A stretch of DNA of 64,000 nucleotides from an uncultured Lachnospiraceae bacterium (GTDB lineage: Bacteria; Bacillota; Clostridia; Lachnospirales; Lachnospiraceae): assembly GCA_947628955.1 (NCBI GenBank), contig CANRBX010000008.1:1-64000 (forward strand), given 5' to 3'. Made by a program: the position numbers and the translations under genes. Within the stretch, counting starts at the first letter, position 1; every line of letters starts with the position of its first letter. Shown in pieces: positions 49,390 through 57,221 of this stretch. The notes under the pieces were generated by a model. The model ran no database searches. It saw only the letters and a program-made list of their open reading frames with translations, and had not been told where the DNA came from.

Positions 49390-50745
49390 CTAAAATGACA
49401 GAAAGGCCGGAACCATCAGGATTACAAGGACAATGCCAAGCATCAGCATCATGGGCAGCAGAAGCTTCGTCCCGGCCTGCTCGCCGATCTTCCTCGCATG
49501 GTTCTTCCTCTCGTTCAGCGACGATTCCGCCTCCGACTCCAGAAGCGCCGTCAGTCCCTTTGCCCCCTTTCTGAGATTCTGGGAAAGCACCGATCCGAGG
49601 CGTATGTACTCCGGGAGCTGACACCGCCTCCCGAATCGCTCATAGGCCTGTGCCTCCGGAATACCGCTCTGCATCTCGCGGCACGCGCAGGTGATCTCTT
49701 CGTATACGTAGCTGATCCGGCGCTTCCGGTCATGCGCCCGGCTGCGCAGATATTCCTCGGAAATTCTGGAAAAAGCGCCTTTCATGCTCAGCCCCGCTCC
49801 AAGCAGCATCGTCAGCTTCCACATCAGATCGGGGTAAGAGAGCATCAGCTGGTTTTTCCTCTCCGCGGCCTTCTGGTGCACCCGGCTGTCCATCTCCAGG
49901 CAGACGGCGGCGGCCAGCACGAGAGTCAGCGCCAGGACCGCCGGCGCCGGGTTCCCACTTCTTTTGGACCAGATCAGCTCCTTCCCGTCCACAATTTCCG
50001 GCAGCTTCAGAGTTTCATCGCAGCTCGCGTCAGCGTCGGCAAGCGCGACTTCCCTCTGGACAGACCTGCGAAAACGTTCCTGTTCCGGCAGTTCGGGCGG
50101 AAACACCCTCGCATATAGCGTGCAGACCGTCTCCTTCCCGCCGCAGGCAAGAGTTCCCTGTATCTCTGCCAGCGTGCCGTTTTCATCCTCAGACCCTTTC
50201 AGGCTCCCGTCCTCGCCGATCACTCCGTACGGAACCGTCGACCAGCTGACCTGAACCGCCCCGCCCTGCAGGCTCGCCGGAAAATAAAGATCCTCCCGCA
50301 CCTCATCCAGAGACGGATTTGCGCCCCGGATCAGATGCTCCAGCTCCTGTGCCGCCTGATCGAGCAGCCGCTGCTTTTCCTGCTCCGTATACTTTCGCTC
50401 CTGCACTGTCACCTCAAGCTGCTGTGACGTCTCTTCACCTGCAACCTGAACGTTCAGCGATTCCTTTCTGTCGCCTTCCCCATAGCCGGGACGCACCAGA
50501 AGCCCTGTCTCCATCTCTTCCCCGCCCTTTGCCCAAAACGCCAGGCAGACGAAAAAGATCAGGATTCCCGCCGTCAGTATCTTCAGGAAAACCGCGGCCT
50601 TTCTGACGTAGTATTCCCTCACCGCCATTCTGCCTTCCAACGACAGCGAAACCAGCTCCTGCTGCAGTCTCTGCTTCCCCTTTCCCGGCCGGTCCAGCTT
50701 CAGCTGATCCACCAGGAACACACCCGTTTTTCTGTAGAAATTCAT
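49390..50745 (-). CDS. tadC: TadC-like inner-membrane platform protein
   Basis: 451 residues. The C-terminal T2SSF domain (~285-451: LMWKLTMLLGAGLSMKGAF, MQSGIPEAQAYERFGRRC, LLLPMMLMLGIVLVIL) is preceded by an N-terminal helix (~50-72). A ~190-residue extracytoplasmic insert lies between them. The ATG at 50745 follows AGAGGTG and starts 2 bp after the tadB stop. The insert is larger than in standard TadC. Confidence 0.8.
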   Translation of the reverse strand: MNFYRKTGVFLVDQLKLDRPGKGKQRLQQELVSLSLEGRMAVREYYVRKAAVFLKILTAGILIFFVCLAFWAKGGEEMETGLLVRPGYGEGDRKESLNVQVAGEETSQQLEVTVQERKYTEQEKQRLLDQAAQELEHLIRGANPSLDEVREDLYFPASLQGGAVQVSWSTVPYGVIGEDGSLKGSEDENGTLAEIQGTLACGGKETVCTLYARVFPPELPEQERFRRSVQREVALADADASCDETLKLPEIVDGKELIWSKRSGNPAPAVLALTLVLAAAVCLEMDSRVHQKAAERKNQLMLSYPDLMWKLTMLLGAGLSMKGAFSRISEEYLRSRAHDRKRRISYVYEEITCACREMQSGIPEAQAYERFGRRCQLPEYIRLGSVLSQNLRKGAKGLTALLESEAESSLNERKNHARKIGEQAGTKLLLPMMLMLGIVLVILMVPAFLSF

Positions 50746-50747
50746 TG

Positions 50748-51752
50748 TCACACCTCTATCTGCATAATTTTCCTCCCCCAGAAATATGCCGCCACATATA
50801 CCGCAAAGCAGATTCCCATGACCGCCGTGCCGGTGATGTTTCCATACATGGCTGTGAGAAATTCAGGGGATGTCAGCTTCACGTATCCCAGGATCAGGAT
50901 CGGGATCAGGCTCATGATGTTCTGCTCCATGACCTTTCCTGCCAGGCAGGTCTCGATCTCCTGCATCGTCTCCTGTTTCTGGCGGATGCAGGACGCTGTG
51001 TTGCGGATGACCGCAAGCAGATCCCCGCCGGAGCGCTTTGCTGTCAGGAACACCTCCGCAAAGCTCTGGATGTCCTCAATGGCGCACCGCTTCCCGAAGT
51101 CCAGAAACAGCTCTTCCATGCTCCTGCTCATCTCAATCTGCGCGTCCATAAAGCGGAACTCCCGGATAATAAAGGAATCCGGCTCATAGATCTTTCTCAG
51201 CTCCCGCAGAGACTCATGCAGAGAATTTTCCACGGAATATCCGGCCTGCAGGGACGCCGACAGCATCTGGATCCCGTCCATAAACTGCCGCGTCATCCCG
51301 CGGGCACGCTTTTTCTGCAGCACCTTTCTCAGCTCCTTCAGAAACAGCAGGCATCCCGGAAACAGAAGAAAGAATACCGTCCACGAGCAGAAAAAGAGGT
51401 AGCTGACGCACCCGTCCAGCGCCGCATAGAAGATGAGGTATTTCACCGTCTCCCTGCCGGAAAGTCGGTAAACCGAGTAATCCGGGAGCGTCTGCCGGCT
51501 CAGACCTGACAGCCCGCTCTTCGCGGTCTGCGCCTGATGGCCCGGACCTGGCAGTCCGCTCTTCGCAGCCCGGGCCTGCGGACTTAAACCTGACAGCCTG
51601 CCCTTCGCGGTCTGCGCCTGATGGCCCGGACCTGGCAGTCCGCTCTTCGCAGCCCGGGCCTGCGGACTTAAATCTGACAGCCTGCCCTCTGCAGCTTGAG
51701 TCTGCGGGCCAGCTCTGCCCTTTGGCAGAGATCCCCGATGATCCTTCCGCAT
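50748..51752 (-). CDS. tadB: TadB-like platform protein with repeat-encoded N-terminus
   Basis: 334 residues in the open frame. Two N-terminal hydrophobic segments (~108-130), a T2SSF domain (RQFMDGIQMLSASLQAGYSVENSL... AEVFLTAKRSGGDL) and C-terminal helices match TadB. The first ~85 residues are a repeat-encoded Gly/Ala/Gln/Lys-rich segment (28-residue unit ending LSGLSPQARAAKSG), and the ATG at 51752 lies 85 bp inside tadA after GGGGGAGG. The family-like part begins near PDYSVYRLSGRE, so the true start may be a later non-ATG codon. Confidence 0.75.
   Translation of the reverse strand: MRKDHRGSLPKGRAGPQTQAAEGRLSDLSPQARAAKSGLPGPGHQAQTAKGRLSGLSPQARAAKSGLPGPGHQAQTAKSGLSGLSRQTLPDYSVYRLSGRETVKYLIFYAALDGCVSYLFFCSWTVFFLLFPGCLLFLKELRKVLQKKRARGMTRQFMDGIQMLSASLQAGYSVENSLHESLRELRKIYEPDSFIIREFRFMDAQIEMSRSMEELFLDFGKRCAIEDIQSFAEVFLTAKRSGGDLLAVIRNTASCIRQKQETMQEIETCLAGKVMEQNIMSLIPILILGYVKLTSPEFLTAMYGNITGTAVMGICFAVYVAAYFWGRKIMQIEV
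51505..51695. repeat. 84-bp tandem repeat, two copies plus a partial, across the tadA/tadB junction
   Basis: Units at 51505-51588 and 51589-51672 are nearly identical; a partial third (51673-51695) lies inside the tadA coding end. The tadA stop codon (51668-51670) is in the second unit. The 84-bp period keeps the tadB frame open. Confidence 0.92.
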
Positions 51753-52894
51753 TCATCCTCCCCCTTCTCTTCAAATTCATAAAGGATCTGTGTCCTGATC
51801 TCTCTGCTGGCGCTGTCATAGCCCAGGATCTCCAGGATCTGCAGAACCTTCCTCGTCCCGTCCCGCAGCCTCCCCAGGTGCACCATGATATCGATACCGG
51901 AGGCGATCTGCCTGCGCACCGCCGCCAGCGGGATCTCCATCCCCATGAGCACCATGGTCTCCAGCCGCGACAGCATGTCCTCCGGACTGTTGGCATGTCC
52001 CGTGCTGACCGAGCCGTCATGCCCGGTGTTCAGTGCCTGCAGAAGATCGATCGCCTCGCTTCCGCGAACCTCCCCGATGAGGATGCGGTCCGGCCTCATC
52101 CGCAGGCTCGAGCGGATCAGGTCACGGATCGTGATCTCCTTCTCCCCTTCCGTGTTGGCATTCCTCGCCTCCATGCGGACCAGGTTCTTCACGCCCTGGA
52201 TCTGCAGCTCGGCATTGTCCTCGATCGTAATGACGCGCTCGTCCCCGGGGATAAAATTTGAGAGCGCATTCATAAATGTCGTCTTCCCGGAGCCCGTTCC
52301 TCCGGAAATAAAGATGTTGTAGCCCGCGTACACCAGCTTTTTCAGAAATTCGGCGGCCTCCCGCGATATGCTGCCCCAGCGGATGAGCTGCTCCATCAGG
52401 ACCGGCCGGTCCGGGAAACGCCGGATCGTGATGACCGGACCGTTCAGTGCGACCGGGGGCATGACAATGTTCACTCTGGCGCCATTTTCCAGCCTCGCGT
52501 CCACGATCGGCACGGACTCGTTGACGATGCGGTTGCACCGGCCCACGATCTGCTGCGCGATATCTTCCAGGCGCTCCCGCGAGGAAAACCTCCTGTCCCA
52601 CTGCTGCAGCCTGCCGCCGCGCTCGATAAAGATGCCGTCTGTGCCGTTGACCATGATCTCCGTCACACTGCTGTCGTCGATCAGCTCCTGCAGAATGTCC
52701 AGCCTGCGCACGGAATTGAACAGCTCCCGGCGCAGCTCGCTGCGCTCTGAAAGCCGGATGTAGAAATCGATCCCAGTCTGCAGGATCAGTTCATCGATCC
52801 TGCGGTAGATCTCTTCATCGCAGATCTCCCGGTATTCTTCGAGCCGCTCCATAAGCTTTCCCCTCAGATAAACAAATTTCTGCTCGTCCATCAT
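51668..52894 (-). CDS. tadA: TadA/CpaF-type pilus assembly ATPase
   Basis: 408-residue secretion ATPase that powers Flp pilus extrusion. VTEIMVNGTDGIFIERGG, the Walker A region FISGGTGSGKTTFMNAL, Asp box EDNAEL, Walker B RILIGEVRGSEAIDLLQ and the HisBox GHDGSVSTGHANSP are intact. The ATG overlaps the tadZ stop (ATGA) after GGAGG. The C-terminal residues after EELARRLK are encoded by repeat DNA shared with the tadB start region. Confidence 0.95.
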   Translation of the reverse strand: MMDEQKFVYLRGKLMERLEEYREICDEEIYRRIDELILQTGIDFYIRLSERSELRRELFNSVRRLDILQELIDDSSVTEIMVNGTDGIFIERGGRLQQWDRRFSSRERLEDIAQQIVGRCNRIVNESVPIVDARLENGARVNIVMPPVALNGPVITIRRFPDRPVLMEQLIRWGSISREAAEFLKKLVYAGYNIFISGGTGSGKTTFMNALSNFIPGDERVITIEDNAELQIQGVKNLVRMEARNANTEGEKEITIRDLIRSSLRMRPDRILIGEVRGSEAIDLLQALNTGHDGSVSTGHANSPEDMLSRLETMVLMGMEIPLAAVRRQIASGIDIMVHLGRLRDGTRKVLQILEILGYDSASREIRTQILYEFEEKGEDECGRIIGDLCQRAELARRLKLQRAGCQI

Positions 52895-53901
52895 CCCCCG
52901 TCCTCCATAAGCATCCTGCGCACATAGTTTCCCATCTCTCCCCGGACGAGCTGCTGCAGCATATCGCCGTTCTCCCTCAGCATCGGCTGCACCGGGAGCC
53001 GCAGCTTCCGCGTCTTCTCCAGAACATCCTCCATGTCCAGCATCCGCAGCAGCTTCTCGTACTGCGCGAGCTTGGCCTGCGACACCGGATCCTCCAGGAC
53101 CGGCATATAGATCCGCCCGCAGCTTCTCAGGATCTGGAACAGCTCATCCACCTGCTCGCTCAGATCCAGCAGAAGGATGTCGTACTCCCCGCACGCGCAG
53201 ATCTCATGCAGGAAATTCATCCATTCCTCCCCCGAGACATCCCGGATGTCCACCGGTGAGAGCGCCGGCGGTATGTACTGCAGCTCGTGGAACGTCTGAA
53301 CCACGGAATTCAGCCTGTATATGAATCCCCCTTCCTTCTGTCTTGAAAAATAAATCAGGTCCGAGATATCCGTGCGGTAGGTCCTCCCAAACAGCTCCTC
53401 AAAGCCGGAAAATTCCTCGAAATTCAGGTAGAGCACCTGGCAGCTCTCCGACAGGATCTCCCCGAGCGTCAGCGCAAACGACGTCTTGCGCACCCTGCCC
53501 ACCGGCGAGTAGATCCCGTATATGCGCGTCCTGTGCGCCGTGCTCCCCGCCAGATACGGCTGGGGATGCGTCTGCGCATAGTACTCCAGCACCTCCGACA
53601 ACAGCTGGTCCGACGACTGGTATTTATACACAAAGGGGTACTCCTCCAGATCCTGCAGCGGCTCTCCTTCCGACAGGATGATGACTCTCCGGATCGGAAG
53701 ATCCCTGATCTCGTCGCACATGGCGCGTGTCGAGATCAGGAGGACCTCTATCGCGTTCTCCTGCGCATACGCCCGGAGGCTCTCAACGTTCGTAAACGCC
53801 TGCACCTCAAACGGCGTCGTCTTTTTTCCATTCAGATAGTCCATGAGGCTGCACGCGTAGGACGCGTCAAGGTCACAGACTGCAAATATACTCTTCTTCA
53901 A
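52891..53901 (-). CDS. tadZ: TadZ/CpaE-like ParA-family protein, deviant Walker A
   Basis: 336 residues. An N-terminal receiver-like domain (~1-115) precedes a MinD/ParA-type ATPase domain. The Walker A position reads YSPVGRVRKTSFALTLG, retaining Lys-Thr but not the usual KGGVGKT glycines, so ATP hydrolysis may be weak. It positions the pilus machine at a site in the cell. It begins with TTG, overlapping the preceding stop as TTGA, after GGGAGG. Confidence 0.83.
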   Translation of the reverse strand: MKKSIFAVCDLDASYACSLMDYLNGKKTTPFEVQAFTNVESLRAYAQENAIEVLLISTRAMCDEIRDLPIRRVIILSEGEPLQDLEEYPFVYKYQSSDQLLSEVLEYYAQTHPQPYLAGSTAHRTRIYGIYSPVGRVRKTSFALTLGEILSESCQVLYLNFEEFSGFEELFGRTYRTDISDLIYFSRQKEGGFIYRLNSVVQTFHELQYIPPALSPVDIRDVSGEEWMNFLHEICACGEYDILLLDLSEQVDELFQILRSCGRIYMPVLEDPVSQAKLAQYEKLLRMLDMEDVLEKTRKLRLPVQPMLRENGDMLQQLVRGEMGNYVRRMLMEDGG

Positions 53902-54416
53902 ATACTACCTCCCGTCACAATATGGCAAAGTATCCCGAGCAGGACCGGGACGGAAAAGCAGAATCTCGCATCCTCCCCGGTCTTTTCCAGATAGGGCTCC
54001 CATCTTCCGCCTCCGAGGCGCCGGCTGGCATACCCCGCAAGACAGGCTGCGCGCGCGGCGAAATTGCGCCTGCGCAGCAGGATCGCGGCGGAGATCAGGC
54101 CTCCCCAGATGAGCGCCGATACGATGCAGCCAAAGCACCCGGACGGCCCCAGAAATCCGCCTGCCATGCACAGCAGCTTCACGTCCCCCGCTCCGATCAT
54201 GCGAAAATAGAAGAAAAAGCCGAAGACCAGAACCGGCAGCGCCGCACCCCCGAGCCACAGAAGCACTCCGGCGGCGCCTCCGGCAAAGAGCTGATACGCG
54301 GCCGCACACGCCAGGCCGGCTGTGACCACTCCGTTTGGAATCCTCCCGGTGCGCAGGTCAGACAGTACCGCTGCAACAGCAAAGCACAGCAGCAGAATCA
54401 TGTGAATTTCTCTCAA
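53898..54416 (-). CDS. tadV: A24 prepilin peptidase, first gene of the Tad operon
   Basis: 172 residues, five to six hydrophobic segments. Catalytic aspartates are in VLSDLRTGRIPN and MIGAGDVKLL. It is longer than the second peptidase (46298-46720). A TTG start at 54416 after GGAGGG is preferred because an internal ATG at 54401 lacks a ribosome site. It is the most upstream gene of the operon, 4-bp overlapping tadZ. Confidence 0.85.
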   Translation of the reverse strand: MREIHMILLLCFAVAAVLSDLRTGRIPNGVVTAGLACAAAYQLFAGGAAGVLLWLGGAALPVLVFGFFFYFRMIGAGDVKLLCMAGGFLGPSGCFGCIVSALIWGGLISAAILLRRRNFAARAACLAGYASRRLGGGRWEPYLEKTGEDARFCFSVPVLLGILCHIVTGGSI

Positions 54417-54443
54417 AAAAACACATCCCTCCTTCTTTTTTTA

Positions 54444-54517
54444 GTTTCTCTTTTGTAATTTCTCTTTTACGATTTCTCTTTTGTGATTTTTCTTTTGTAA
54501 CTTTTCTTTTGTGATTG
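54444..54517. repeat. Five 14-15-bp repeats in the tad operon leader
   Basis: Plus strand TTTCTCTTTTGTAA-type units; on the transcript they read ATYACAAAAGARAA, five in a row, 30-100 nt before the tadV start. Purine-rich, unstructured leader sequence. Confidence 0.8.
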
Positions 54518-54655
54518 TCCGAGGAAAAGCGGCCGGATCCGGCCTTAATCCTGAATGACCGGGCTGCTGCAGGCTGTCCGCCTGCGCTGTGCAGCGTCGT
54601 CTTTTGTGAAGTGTTCCAGAATATCCGAAAGTGGATCGGAATTTAGATATGATGC

Positions 54656-54683
54656 ATTATAACACATTTTAGTGATTTGTAAA
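54656..54683 (-). promoter_or_regulatory. Tad operon promoter
   Basis: Minus strand TTTACA (54678-54683), 16 bp, TATAAT (54656-54661) with TG upstream of the -10. Direct repeats ATCACTAAAA lie at 54667-54676 and 54688-54697, 21 bp apart, one in the spacer and one upstream of the -35, suggesting a regulator on one face of the helix. Confidence 0.7.
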
Positions 54684-54773
54684 TACCTTTTAGTGATATT
54701 TTTTAAATTTATTTCAAGGGGCGGGATCCGCGCGCGGCATCCGTCCTTTCCATATCCGGGCCACAGCAAAAGA

Positions 54774-54814
54774 GGGCATCCCTCCGGTCATTTCAAATGA
54801 CCTTTGGGACGCCC
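54774..54814 (-). terminator. Terminator of the CdaR-like gene
   Basis: GGGCGTCCC...GGGATGCCC with an inner AGGTCATTT/AAATGACC stem, followed on the minus strand by TCTTTTG. The 54518-54655 part of this gap is otherwise the tad leader; nothing else seen. Confidence 0.75.
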
Positions 54815-54829
54815 CCGATCTGTCTGCGC

Positions 54830-55918
54830 TCACAGCTCCTGCTGCATGAATTTCATATAGTTGACCACCATCATCGCGATCTTAAACGTCATCGCGTCTT
54901 CGAACACCCGGATATCCAGCCCCGTGCTTTTCTGCAGCTTTTCCAGGCGGTAAACCAGCGTGTTCCTGTGAATGTACAGCTGGCGGGCCGTCTCCGAGAC
55001 ATTGAGGTTATTGTCGAAGAACTTGCCAATCGTCGTCAGCGTCTCCTCGTCGAAGGAGTCCGGCGTCTCTGCGGTGAAGACCTCCTTCATAAACATTTCG
55101 CAGAGCGGAAGCGGGAGCTGATAGATCAGCCGGCCGATGCCAAGCGTATTGTAGGCGATGATCGACTTCTCTGTATAGAAGATCTTGCCGACGTCCAGCG
55201 CCATCTTCGCCTCCTTGAACGAGCGCGACACCTGGCGGATCTCCCCCACGATCGTGCCGTACGCGATCTTCACGCTCGACATGGCCTCGGAATTGAGCAT
55301 GTCGCGGAGCATGTGCGCCGTCCGCTCCACCTCTTCATAGCCCTCGTTTTCCCGGAGCTCCTGCACCAGGATAATGCTTCTCTCGTCGACCGCCGTGATA
55401 AAATCCCTGGTCCTGTTGCCGAACAGGCCCTTGACAATCTCCATCGCCGCGCTGTCCTTCTCGTACTTCGTCTCTATCACATAGACGATCCTGCGCACCT
55501 CCGCATCGATATGCAGCTTCCTCGCGCGGTTGTAAATGTCGATCGACAGCATGTTATCCAGAAGAAGATTCTGGATGTAATTATTCTTATCAAACCGCTC
55601 CTTGTACGCGACGATCAGGTTCTGGATCTGGCTGACCGCCACCCTGCCGAGCATGTAGGCATCCTTCGACGCGCCCTGCGCGATCAGGATGTACTCCAGC
55701 TTCTTGTCGTCAAACACCTTGAAAAAATGCGCGCCCTGCACCACCTGGCTGTCCGCCGGCGATTCTGCAAACTGTATGATTGCATTTTCCTTGTCACTGT
55801 TCTCCGTCTCGATCGTGGAAGCCACTTCGTTGCCGTGCACATCTGTCAGGACAAAGTCCACCCTCGTGATCGTGTTCAGTTCATCCAGTGTATTCTGTAA
55901 TATCTGGCTTGAAATCAT
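54830..55918 (-). CDS. CdaR/PucR-family transcriptional regulator
   Basis: 362 residues. An N-terminal sensing domain like the sugar-diacid-recognition domain of CdaR (SSQILQNTLDELNTITRVDFVLTDVHGNEVAST) leads to a central GGDEF-like/CdaR region. The C-terminal PucR helix-turn-helix is LNVSETARQLYIHRNTLVYRLEKL. The ATG at 55918 (AAAGGAT upstream) gives a standard N-terminus; the earlier ATG lies in the promoter. Its target is unknown. Confidence 0.88.
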   Translation of the reverse strand: MISSQILQNTLDELNTITRVDFVLTDVHGNEVASTIETENSDKENAIIQFAESPADSQVVQGAHFFKVFDDKKLEYILIAQGASKDAYMLGRVAVSQIQNLIVAYKERFDKNNYIQNLLLDNMLSIDIYNRARKLHIDAEVRRIVYVIETKYEKDSAAMEIVKGLFGNRTRDFITAVDERSIILVQELRENEGYEEVERTAHMLRDMLNSEAMSSVKIAYGTIVGEIRQVSRSFKEAKMALDVGKIFYTEKSIIAYNTLGIGRLIYQLPLPLCEMFMKEVFTAETPDSFDEETLTTIGKFFDNNLNVSETARQLYIHRNTLVYRLEKLQKSTGLDIRVFEDAMTFKIAMMVVNYMKFMQQEL

Positions 55919-55953
55919 AAGTCTCACATCCTTTTCTTCCAATCTCTGGCAAG

Positions 55954-55982
55954 ATTTTACCATGTCCTCCGGCAATTTACAA
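55954..55982 (-). promoter_or_regulatory. Promoter of the CdaR-like gene
   Basis: Minus strand TTGTAA (55977-55982), 17 bp, TAAAAT (55954-55959) with TGG ahead of the -10. Confidence 0.65.
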
Positions 55983-56006
55983 CAGGTAAAAACGGATCAA
56001 AAAAGA

Positions 56007-56034
56007 CCTGAATCTGTTTTTCCAACAGCCCAGG
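56007..56034 (-). terminator. Terminator of the small secreted protein operon
   Basis: CCTG..CTGTT and AACAG..CAGG form the stem, followed on the minus strand by TCTTTTTTG. An alternative longer stem AAAAGACC/GGTCTTTT (56001-56057) is also possible. Confidence 0.7.
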
Positions 56035-56055
56035 CCCCTTATTCCGTCCGGTCTT

Positions 56056-56244
56056 TTATTCGGTCTTCTGTTCGGTCTCTGTCTGCATCATCAGGGCGCT
56101 GTCCATCAGCTTGATCAGCTCCAGTGCGCTTCGAAACTGCTGCGCGATGTTCTTCTCCGCCCAGAGTACGGAACCCTGCCACGTTGCGTTCTCGCAGTGC
56201 TCGATCTGTACCATGAATCTTCCCATAACTTTCTTTCCGTCCAT
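56056..56244 (-). CDS. Conserved small protein of unknown function
   Basis: 62 residues. The block QIEHCENATWQGSVLWAEKNIAQQFRSALELIKLMDSAL resembles small proteins I recall as widespread in Lachnospiraceae but without known function. The ATG at 56244 follows GAGGGGAG by 6 nt; an upstream ATG at 56286 is poorly supported. It follows the secreted protein gene by 49 bp. Confidence 0.65.
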   Translation of the reverse strand: MDGKKVMGRFMVQIEHCENATWQGSVLWAEKNIAQQFRSALELIKLMDSALMMQTETEQKTE

Positions 56245-56293
56245 AAGATGCTCCCCTCTGTCTGCCGTTTTGTTTTTATCTGTCATTCTTCTA

Positions 56294-56899
56294 TCAGATC
56301 GCGAAGTTTGCTGCGGTGCCGTTCTGTGCCGTTACTTCTCCGTCCTCGATCTCCATTACGCTCTGCTGTCCGTTCGCTGCCGCCTTGAACTCAACCTGAA
56401 GGTTTACGCTGTCCTCTGCCGTCTCAACCTCTGCCCCATTTGCCACGAAGATCACATCGTAGAATTTGTACTCTGCGCTTGCGTCTGCTCCGTACACTGC
56501 CTCTGCCGCTGCCTTTGCCTCTTCGTATGCCGCGCTGCCTTCCTCAAGCTTCGTAACTACCATCTCTGCGTTCACCGGAAGCTCTCCCTCTGCACGGATG
56601 ACCACTTCCTCGTTCTCGAAGAAGAAGCTCTGCACTGCGCTCTGTGCGCCTGCGTTTGCCTCGGTCTGGGCCTGCTCAGCCGCCTGTGCAACCTCTGCCG
56701 GAACCTCTGCCTCGACAACTGCCACAACCTGTACGTCGAATCCGATCTCTGCTGCCGCTTCGGTCTCAGCCGTGATCTCTGCTGCCATCTCCGTGGTCTC
56801 GTCGATGATGATGTCTTCCTCTGCCATTGCCGGTGCGTATACCATGAATGCTGCCATCGCTGCTGCAAGTACCATTTTCTTAAGGTTCATCTTCATCAT
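56294..56899 (-). CDS. Secreted Ala/Glu-rich protein of unknown function
   Basis: 201 residues. A signal peptide (MMKMNLKKMVLAAAMAAFMVYAPAMA, cleavage near residue 26) is followed by an acidic Ala/Glu/Thr-rich segment, a coil-like AEVAQAAEQAQTEANAG stretch and a beta-rich C-terminus (EYKFYDVIFVANG...VNLQVEFKAA). Strongly acidic; no family recognised. GGAGGG precedes the ATG by 7 nt, suggesting high expression. It forms a two-gene unit with the 62-residue protein. Confidence 0.65.
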   Translation of the reverse strand: MMKMNLKKMVLAAAMAAFMVYAPAMAEEDIIIDETTEMAAEITAETEAAAEIGFDVQVVAVVEAEVPAEVAQAAEQAQTEANAGAQSAVQSFFFENEEVVIRAEGELPVNAEMVVTKLEEGSAAYEEAKAAAEAVYGADASAEYKFYDVIFVANGAEVETAEDSVNLQVEFKAAANGQQSVMEIEDGEVTAQNGTAANFAI

Positions 56900-56961
56900 T
56901 TTCTTTCCCTCCGCTTAACGCTCATCTATGTGAATCTGTTGTTTTCTGCTTTTCTGATTAC

Positions 56962-56989
56962 ATTATAGCACGCGAACTATTTCGCAAAT
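56962..56989 (-). promoter_or_regulatory. Promoter of the secreted small protein unit
   Basis: Minus strand extended -10 TGCTATAAT (TATAAT at 56962-56967) with a weak -35 (ATTTGC). The sequence CGAAATA occurs twice just upstream as a direct repeat. Confidence 0.55.
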
Positions 56990-57095
56990 TATTTCGTCAA
57001 CAGATTTTTTTGTATTTTTTCATTATTTTAGAAATAAATTTGCGTGACAGAGGCCTGATTGCCAAAATCGCGCAGAAGAGCTTTGCTCTCTGCCC

Positions 57096-57144
57096 GCGCA
57101 CGGATGTGCAGCTGCGAAGCAGCATTCCTCCGCACATCCTGCGC
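57096..57144. other. Large hairpin between glgB and the secreted protein gene
   Basis: GCGCACGGATGTGC pairs with GCACATCCTGCGC, enclosing GCTGC-GAA-GCAGC. It lies just beyond the glgB terminator. Confidence 0.5.
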
Positions 57145-57183
57145 AAAAAAATACGCCGAAACCCCTCAGGATCTCAGCGTATT
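57145..57183 (-). terminator. glgB terminator
   Basis: AATACGC (57150-57156) and GCGTATT (57177-57183); on the minus strand the stem ends in TTTTTTTG. It lies 39 bp after the glgB stop. Confidence 0.75.
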
Positions 57184-57221
57184 ATCTCTTTCTATCATTA
57201 CAGGAACCGCTCCGGCATGTC

